NCBI GenBank assembly: GCA_003566935.1
Contig: PXBM01000180.1
Span: 1 to 10,485 of the forward strand
Source of the DNA: Syntrophomonadaceae bacterium
GTDB taxonomy: Bacteria > Bacillota > Dethiobacteria > DTU022
Length of the DNA stretch: 10,485 nucleotides
Direction of reading: 5' to 3'
The position numbers were made by a program, and so were the translations under genes. The notes under the pieces were generated by a model that did no database searches, had not been told where the DNA came from, and was given only the letters and a program-made list of their open reading frames with translations. This document shows, in pieces, positions 7,701-10,485 of this stretch. The first letter of the stretch is position 1, and each line of letters opens with the position of its first letter.

Positions 7701-7733
7701 ATAACTTTTCTTGCTTCCAGTAGAATAAGTTAT
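7701..7733 (-). other. Hairpin after the MORN gene
   Basis: ATAACTT and AAGTTAT form 7-bp arms separated by 19 bases, starting three bases after the MORN gene stop. There is no T-run behind it, so it is not a standard intrinsic terminator. It may protect the 3' end of the mRNA or be chance. The rest of the gap to 7543 holds only the acyl-CoA ligase leader. Confidence 0.25.
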
Positions 7734-7735
7734 CA

Positions 7736-9133
7736 CTAAAATAAAAACCAGGCTATTATGACAGCAACCAAAATGGCTGTAACAGCTATGTTCCAGATCC
7801 ATAATACTTTATTGGATATGCTTTCCTGCTTTTGTTGCTTACTTTCAAATCGTCCTTTGAATTCAGATGTTTTCTGCTTTACTTCTCTTTCCTTTTTATC
7901 TTCTTCTCCAGACAAACCATTCAAGGAAGCCATTGTCTCATTTTGAGCTTCCTGATATTTATCTTCACCAACATGCTTTCTGTACTGCTGCGATGGGTAA
8001 AATTCCTGGGATTGCTTTAAAGCTTCTCTTTCTTTAACAGTTTGTTTATATTCCTCTGGGGGTTTCGGTTTAGAAGCATCCATTTGCTTGAGAGGTTTTT
8101 TTTGCTCAACCGATTGTTTTGTTTCGTCTGCAGGAGTTTCGCCAATTTGTGAGACAAGTTCATTGTCTTTCCATTCACCAGTGAATTTTCTTCCATCTGC
8201 AGTAAGCATTATCCCCATGCCTTCTGACTTATCGTTTTTCCAGGAACCAACATACAAACTGCCATCTGTATAAACCATGGCTCCCTGGCCATGTCTTTTT
8301 CCTTCAGCCCTTTCACCAATATATTTAAGGTCATTAGTATAGACCATAATGCCAAAACCATAAATTCTATCTTTTTTCCACTCCCCGATATATTTTTTCC
8401 CATCTACATAAACCATTACACCTTCGCCGTGCTTTTTACCATCTTTCCATTCACCAACATATTCTCTTCCATTCTGCCAGGTCATAGCCCCGAGATCGAG
8501 TGCTTGATTATCGTTTGTTGAAATTTCATGCCCTTTATTATCCTGTTTAAACCATTTTTTTTCACCATGTCTCTTGCCTTCCTTCCACTCGCAAAAAAAC
8601 ATGCTTCCGTTTGCATAAATCATAGTCCCCTGGCCATTTCTTTTTCCGTTTTTCCACTCGCCAAGATATTTACCAGCATATTTATTTTCTTCCCAAAAAG
8701 TCATCGTGCCCTGGCCGTTTCTTTTGCCGTCTTTCCATTCACCAACATACTTTCTTCCATCAAGCCAGGCAATAATTCCCTGACCGCTGGGACGATCATC
8801 TTTCCATCCCCCAACATATTTTGCCCCTTTTTCCTGGGTCCAGGTCCCCAGGCCATTTCTCTTGCCGTTTTCATATCTGCCTTCATACTTGCTGCCGTCC
8901 GGCCAAGTTAGCACTCCCTGGCCGCTGGGTTTATCATTTTCCCATAGACCCTCATACTTTCTTCCATCAGAATAAATCATTTTCCCTTGGCCATGCTTCA
9001 AGCCACCCCTAAAATCACCTTCATACTTGCTGCCGTCAGCATAGACTTTATTTCCATGGCTATCTTTTTTACCAACATCCAAACCACCGGGATGCTTTCT
9101 TCTTTCCGGAAACAAATATACTCCCTTACTCAT
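7736..9133 (-). CDS. MORN-repeat protein with C-terminal membrane anchor
   Basis: A 465-residue protein starting at ATG 9133-9131. Residues 33-329 are about twelve MORN repeats of 23 residues with the pattern DGxKYxGEWKxGKxxGQGxMxY. Between repeats 7 and 8 a divergent stretch of about 23 residues (198-220) interrupts the run. A charged Lys/Gln/Glu-rich linker follows (about 330-440), and the chain ends in one hydrophobic segment (443-465, LWIWNIAVTAILVAVIIAWF) right at the C terminus. There is no signal peptide. This layout predicts a tail-anchored protein with the repeats in the cytoplasm. MORN repeats form beta-hairpin rods that act as scaffolds or bind lipids in eukaryotes; no bacterial function can be assigned here. 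An upstream in-frame GTG (9154) is unlikely as the start because the ribosome binding site lies inside that extension. The c-di-GMP riboswitch upstream suggests signal-dependent expression. Confidence 0.9.
   Translation of the reverse strand: MSKGVYLFPERRKHPGGLDVGKKDSHGNKVYADGSKYEGDFRGGLKHGQGKMIYSDGRKYEGLWENDKPSGQGVLTWPDGSKYEGRYENGKRNGLGTWTQEKGAKYVGGWKDDRPSGQGIIAWLDGRKYVGEWKDGKRNGQGTMTFWEENKYAGKYLGEWKNGKRNGQGTMIYANGSMFFCEWKEGKRHGEKKWFKQDNKGHEISTNDNQALDLGAMTWQNGREYVGEWKDGKKHGEGVMVYVDGKKYIGEWKKDRIYGFGIMVYTNDLKYIGERAEGKRHGQGAMVYTDGSLYVGSWKNDKSEGMGIMLTADGRKFTGEWKDNELVSQIGETPADETKQSVEQKKPLKQMDASKPKPPEEYKQTVKEREALKQSQEFYPSQQYRKHVGEDKYQEAQNETMASLNGLSGEEDKKEREVKQKTSEFKGRFESKQQKQESISNKVLWIWNIAVTAILVAVIIAWFLF
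8147..9037 (-). repeat. Tandem 69-base units encoding MORN repeats
   Basis: About twelve in-frame units of roughly 69 bases, each encoding one 23-residue MORN repeat. The units are recognisable at protein level but diverged at DNA level, so they are not a recent expansion. The period slips by four codons after unit 5 and is interrupted by one non-canonical unit between 7 and 8. Confidence 0.85.
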
Positions 9134-9139
9134 AATTGG

Positions 9140-9148
9140 CTCCTCCCC
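9140..9148 (-). promoter_or_regulatory. Ribosome binding site fixing the MORN gene start
   Basis: GGGGAGGAG on the minus strand lies 6 bases before ATG 9133-9131. It sits downstream of the alternative GTG at 9154-9152, which therefore has no such site in front of it. Confidence 0.75.
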
Positions 9149-9235
9149 AATCACTAATATATTCTGATGTTTTTTTATAATTGCTTCACTTACCTATATC
9201 TTAGAAACCGTTATTTCCAACCTTCCAAGATAAAA

Positions 9236-9250
9236 CCTTCTTCAAGAAGG
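9236..9250. promoter_or_regulatory. 15-base palindrome in the MORN gene leader
   Basis: CCTTCTT and AAGAAGG flank one central base. The element lies about 10-24 bases downstream of the start point expected from the possible promoter at 9266-9295. It could be an operator. As RNA it would be a poor hairpin because of the one-base loop. Confidence 0.3.
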
Positions 9251-9265
9251 CTCCAGACTATTATT

Positions 9266-9295
9266 AATATAGCCCTACTATAAATTTGATATCAA
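9266..9295 (-). promoter_or_regulatory. Possible second promoter of the MORN gene
   Basis: TTGATA (9295-9290) and TATATT (9271-9266) on the minus strand are 18 bases apart. The region is AT-rich, so chance matches are likely. If real, the MORN gene could be expressed without passing through the riboswitch. Confidence 0.3.
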
Positions 9296-9366
9296 TTTTT
9301 TAGGCAGGCAACCACCTGCTGAACTTTCTTGTCACTGGCAATTACTACTAATACTTGTACCTGCAC
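9292..9366 (-). CDS. Possible 24-residue leader peptide or gene remnant
   Basis: After the riboswitch terminator, a GTG at 9366-9364 opens a 25-codon frame ending in TGA at 9294-9292. It encodes a Val-rich then mixed peptide (begins VQVQVLVVIASDKK). The frame is open further upstream, through the T-tract of the terminator, and has no good ribosome binding site. I do not recognise it. It may be a leftover of a gene once controlled by the riboswitch, or chance. Confidence 0.15.
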   Translation of the reverse strand: MQVQVLVVIASDKKVQQVVACLKN

Positions 9367-9394
9367 TAAAAAAACTTTACTCGAACCTGATTCT

Positions 9395-9427
9395 AAAAAA
9401 ATAGCCCTTTTTAGGAAACCAGGCTAT
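9395..9427 (-). terminator. Intrinsic terminator forming the riboswitch expression platform
   Basis: On the minus strand, ATAGCC (9427-9422) pairs with GGCTAT (9406-9401), extended by a T-G pair, and six T follow (9400-9395). The 5' arm lies inside the 3' part of the riboswitch aptamer, so the terminator and the folded aptamer exclude each other. This predicts termination without ligand and read-through when ligand holds the aptamer together. Confidence 0.7.
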
Positions 9428-9496
9428 CATAGTCCAGTTTTTGGACCTTAGATCCTAGGCTTTGCGCCCCTGTCTTTCAACAGGTTTGCCTTTATC
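9414..9496 (-). ncRNA. c-di-GMP-I (GEMM-I) riboswitch
   Basis: The minus strand shows the full class-I pattern. GGCAAACC (9490-9483) runs into hairpin CCTGTT-GAAA-GACAGG (9484-9469), whose GAAA tetraloop is the conserved docking loop. GCGCAAAGCC follows. A second hairpin with CTAAG before GGTCC (9447-9443) and GGACT (9435-9431), then CTATGA, resembles the tetraloop receptor. The 3' end is ATAGCCTGGTTTCC. The residue matching G20 of the Vibrio Vc2 aptamer appears to be G (9489) rather than the A of cGAMP-selective variants, so c-di-GMP is the likely ligand. That alignment was done by eye. A consensus promoter precedes it and a terminator overlaps its end; the next gene is the MORN-repeat protein. 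Confidence 0.9.
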
Positions 9497-9528
9497 ATGG
9501 GCATTAAAGTCAAAACTTTTTCAATTGT

Positions 9529-9557
9529 ATTATATATACTGCAAGAAATTATGTCAA
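9529..9557 (-). promoter_or_regulatory. Consensus sigma-A promoter of the riboswitch transcript
   Basis: TTGACA (9557-9552) and TATAAT (9534-9529) on the minus strand are perfect consensus boxes with a 17-base spacer. The start point should be near 9522, about 25 bases before the aptamer. Such a strong promoter fits a gene whose output is set afterwards by the riboswitch. Confidence 0.85.
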
Positions 9558-9636
9558 TCTTTCATTAATTTATCAATAAATGGTCATTAGCTGCTCGGCT
9601 TTTAGGGCAAATCATAGAGATATCTTTTTTTACAGG

Positions 9637-10485
9637 TCAAGAGGTCAAAGGGTAAACCAGTTCTTCCTTGTAGCCGGTAATAATACGGATATAGCCGCAG
9701 AGCATTTTGTTAACTTCTTCGTCCCCGGTATCAGCCAGCAGATGGCCGTAATCAAGAGAAAGAACTTTTTCCCTGGTTGCAACCACTATGATATTCTTCT
9801 TGCCAACCTGCCTGATTACATCTGCGCTGATTTGCTGATTACCGCGGCCTAAAATATAACCCTGGCCTCCGATTACAGTAACAATAACCTTCGCTGATTT
9901 ACCTTTTATAAGTTCCAGAATTTGCTGCTCATTGGCATCGGCAGCAAGCAGCTTTCCGTTTTTCACAACGTCAACACCAAGCAGAGTATGATCAAGCCCC
10001 ATCTTTGTCATAATAGGCGCAGTTGTTGAACCGGGCCCAACAATATAAATAGTGTCCTGTTCAAGACCCTCCAAAACCTGTTCGGCTATACCGTCGAGGA
10101 CAGATTCTTCAGAGCCAACTCCACCAATCTTAAGATGCTGCATCAGGTCCCCTGCACATGGAACCATTAAATACCCATACAACCTGGCCGAGAGACGACC
10201 ATCGCGAAAAGCTTCTTCATCAATATCCATTACCTCTGCCCGGCGCAGCGGCAGGCTGCCTTCCTGCAGATATAAACGGGCCAGTTCCCCGGCATTACGC
10301 GGAGTGGTGGCATATACGGCAGAATGAATTTTTACACCGGCCGGAATACCAATTACAGGAGGGGTATTATCTTCACCAAGAGCATGATAGATATTGCGGG
10401 CTGTGCCGTCACCCCCGGCAAAAAGAATCAGTTCTACTCCCTGTGCTGCCATTTCACGGGCAGCCTGTTCTGTATCTTCAGGAGT
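9637..10485 (-). CDS. ATP-NAD kinase/AcoX-like protein, N terminus outside the window
   Basis: The reading frame is open to the window edge: eleven codons (TPEDTEQAARE) precede the internal ATG at 10452, so that ATG is not the start. About 282 C-terminal residues are visible. Eight residues into the visible part that follows that ATG comes LILFAGGDGTARNI, with the GGDGT nucleotide-binding motif of NAD kinases and diacylglycerol-kinase-like enzymes. Further matches to the AcoX/ATP-NAD kinase-like family (COG3199) are GIPAGVKIHSAVYAT, the GPGSTTAPIM segment, GGQGYILGRGNQQIS and the ending near GYKEELVYPL. Members are often annotated as NAD kinases, but their true substrate is unclear. The complete protein would be about 370 residues. 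It ends 80 bases before the riboswitch promoter, with no clear terminator, and looks unrelated to the MORN gene. Confidence 0.85.
   Translation of the reverse strand, partial: TPEDTEQAAREMAAQGVELILFAGGDGTARNIYHALGEDNTPPVIGIPAGVKIHSAVYATTPRNAGELARLYLQEGSLPLRRAEVMDIDEEAFRDGRLSARLYGYLMVPCAGDLMQHLKIGGVGSEESVLDGIAEQVLEGLEQDTIYIVGPGSTTAPIMTKMGLDHTLLGVDVVKNGKLLAADANEQQILELIKGKSAKVIVTVIGGQGYILGRGNQQISADVIRQVGKKNIIVVATREKVLSLDYGHLLADTGDEEVNKMLCGYIRIITGYKEELVYPLTS

Noticed and set aside
7561..7735. T-box-like GGTGGAAC in the leader of the acyl-CoA ligase gene
   Set aside because: The flanking bases of the T-box core (AGGGTGGNACCRCG) are missing, there is no terminator behind it, and the downstream gene is not a typical T-box target.
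7758..9012. Plus-strand open frames antisense to the MORN gene
   Set aside because: They mirror the repetitive coding sequence of the minus strand, lack ribosome binding sites and encode no recognisable domain.
8147..9037. The 69-base periodicity as a CRISPR or non-coding tandem array
   Set aside because: The period is 23 codons in one open frame with the MORN consensus, and the units are diverged at DNA level.
9301..9320. GC-rich hairpin (GCAGG/CCTGC) in the MORN leader as a terminator
   Set aside because: The stem is only five pairs, and on the coding strand it is followed by A-rich sequence, not a T-run.

Overview
The window looks like part of a chromosome from an anaerobic, low-to-moderate-GC Gram-positive bacterium of the Clostridia type. 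This is inferred from four things: strong AGGAGG-type ribosome binding sites, a clostridial-type soluble NADH-oxidising iron-sulfur module, a fatty acyl-CoA ligase of the kind common in fatty-acid-oxidising anaerobes, and a GEMM-type c-di-GMP riboswitch. Many proteins are rich in Asp and Glu, which would suit a salt- or alkali-adapted host, but this is only a hint. Every gene I can support is on the minus strand, so the biological reading order runs from high to low coordinates.

Layout, right to left. At 10485-9637 is the C-terminal three-quarters of an ATP-NAD kinase/AcoX-like protein, cut by the window edge. At about 9557-9395 there is a consensus promoter, a c-di-GMP-I (GEMM-I) riboswitch aptamer and an overlapping intrinsic terminator, arranged as an apparent ON switch. 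After a leader of about 260 bases comes a 465-residue protein with about twelve MORN repeats and a single C-terminal membrane anchor (9133-7736). Next are a complete AMP-forming fatty acyl-CoA ligase (7542-5830) and, 71 bases further on, a broken roadblock/LC7-like gene (5758-5226) carrying an in-frame amber stop and a frameshift. A gene-poor stretch (5225-4885) leads into a tightly overlapping three-gene operon (4884-1752) for a NuoE/NuoF/NuoG-N-like diaphorase module. No hydrogenase or formate dehydrogenase catalytic subunit is visible beside it. After a likely terminator, a separate strong promoter with a perfect 16-bp palindrome just downstream drives an asparagine-synthetase-like gene (1522-65). 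Its glutaminase domain has lost the N-terminal catalytic cysteine. The start of one further gene is visible at 23-1.

How the parts may work together. The diaphorase module should pass electrons between NADH and an unseen iron-sulfur partner such as ferredoxin, hydrogenase or formate dehydrogenase. The acyl-CoA ligase would feed fatty acids into CoA-dependent metabolism, so both fit an anaerobe handling reduced carbon. The most striking unit is the riboswitch-MORN pair, which suggests that a c-di-GMP signal controls a membrane-anchored MORN scaffold of unknown function. The asparagine-synthetase-like protein with a degenerate glutaminase site, under its own operator-like control, is a second candidate for unusual chemistry.
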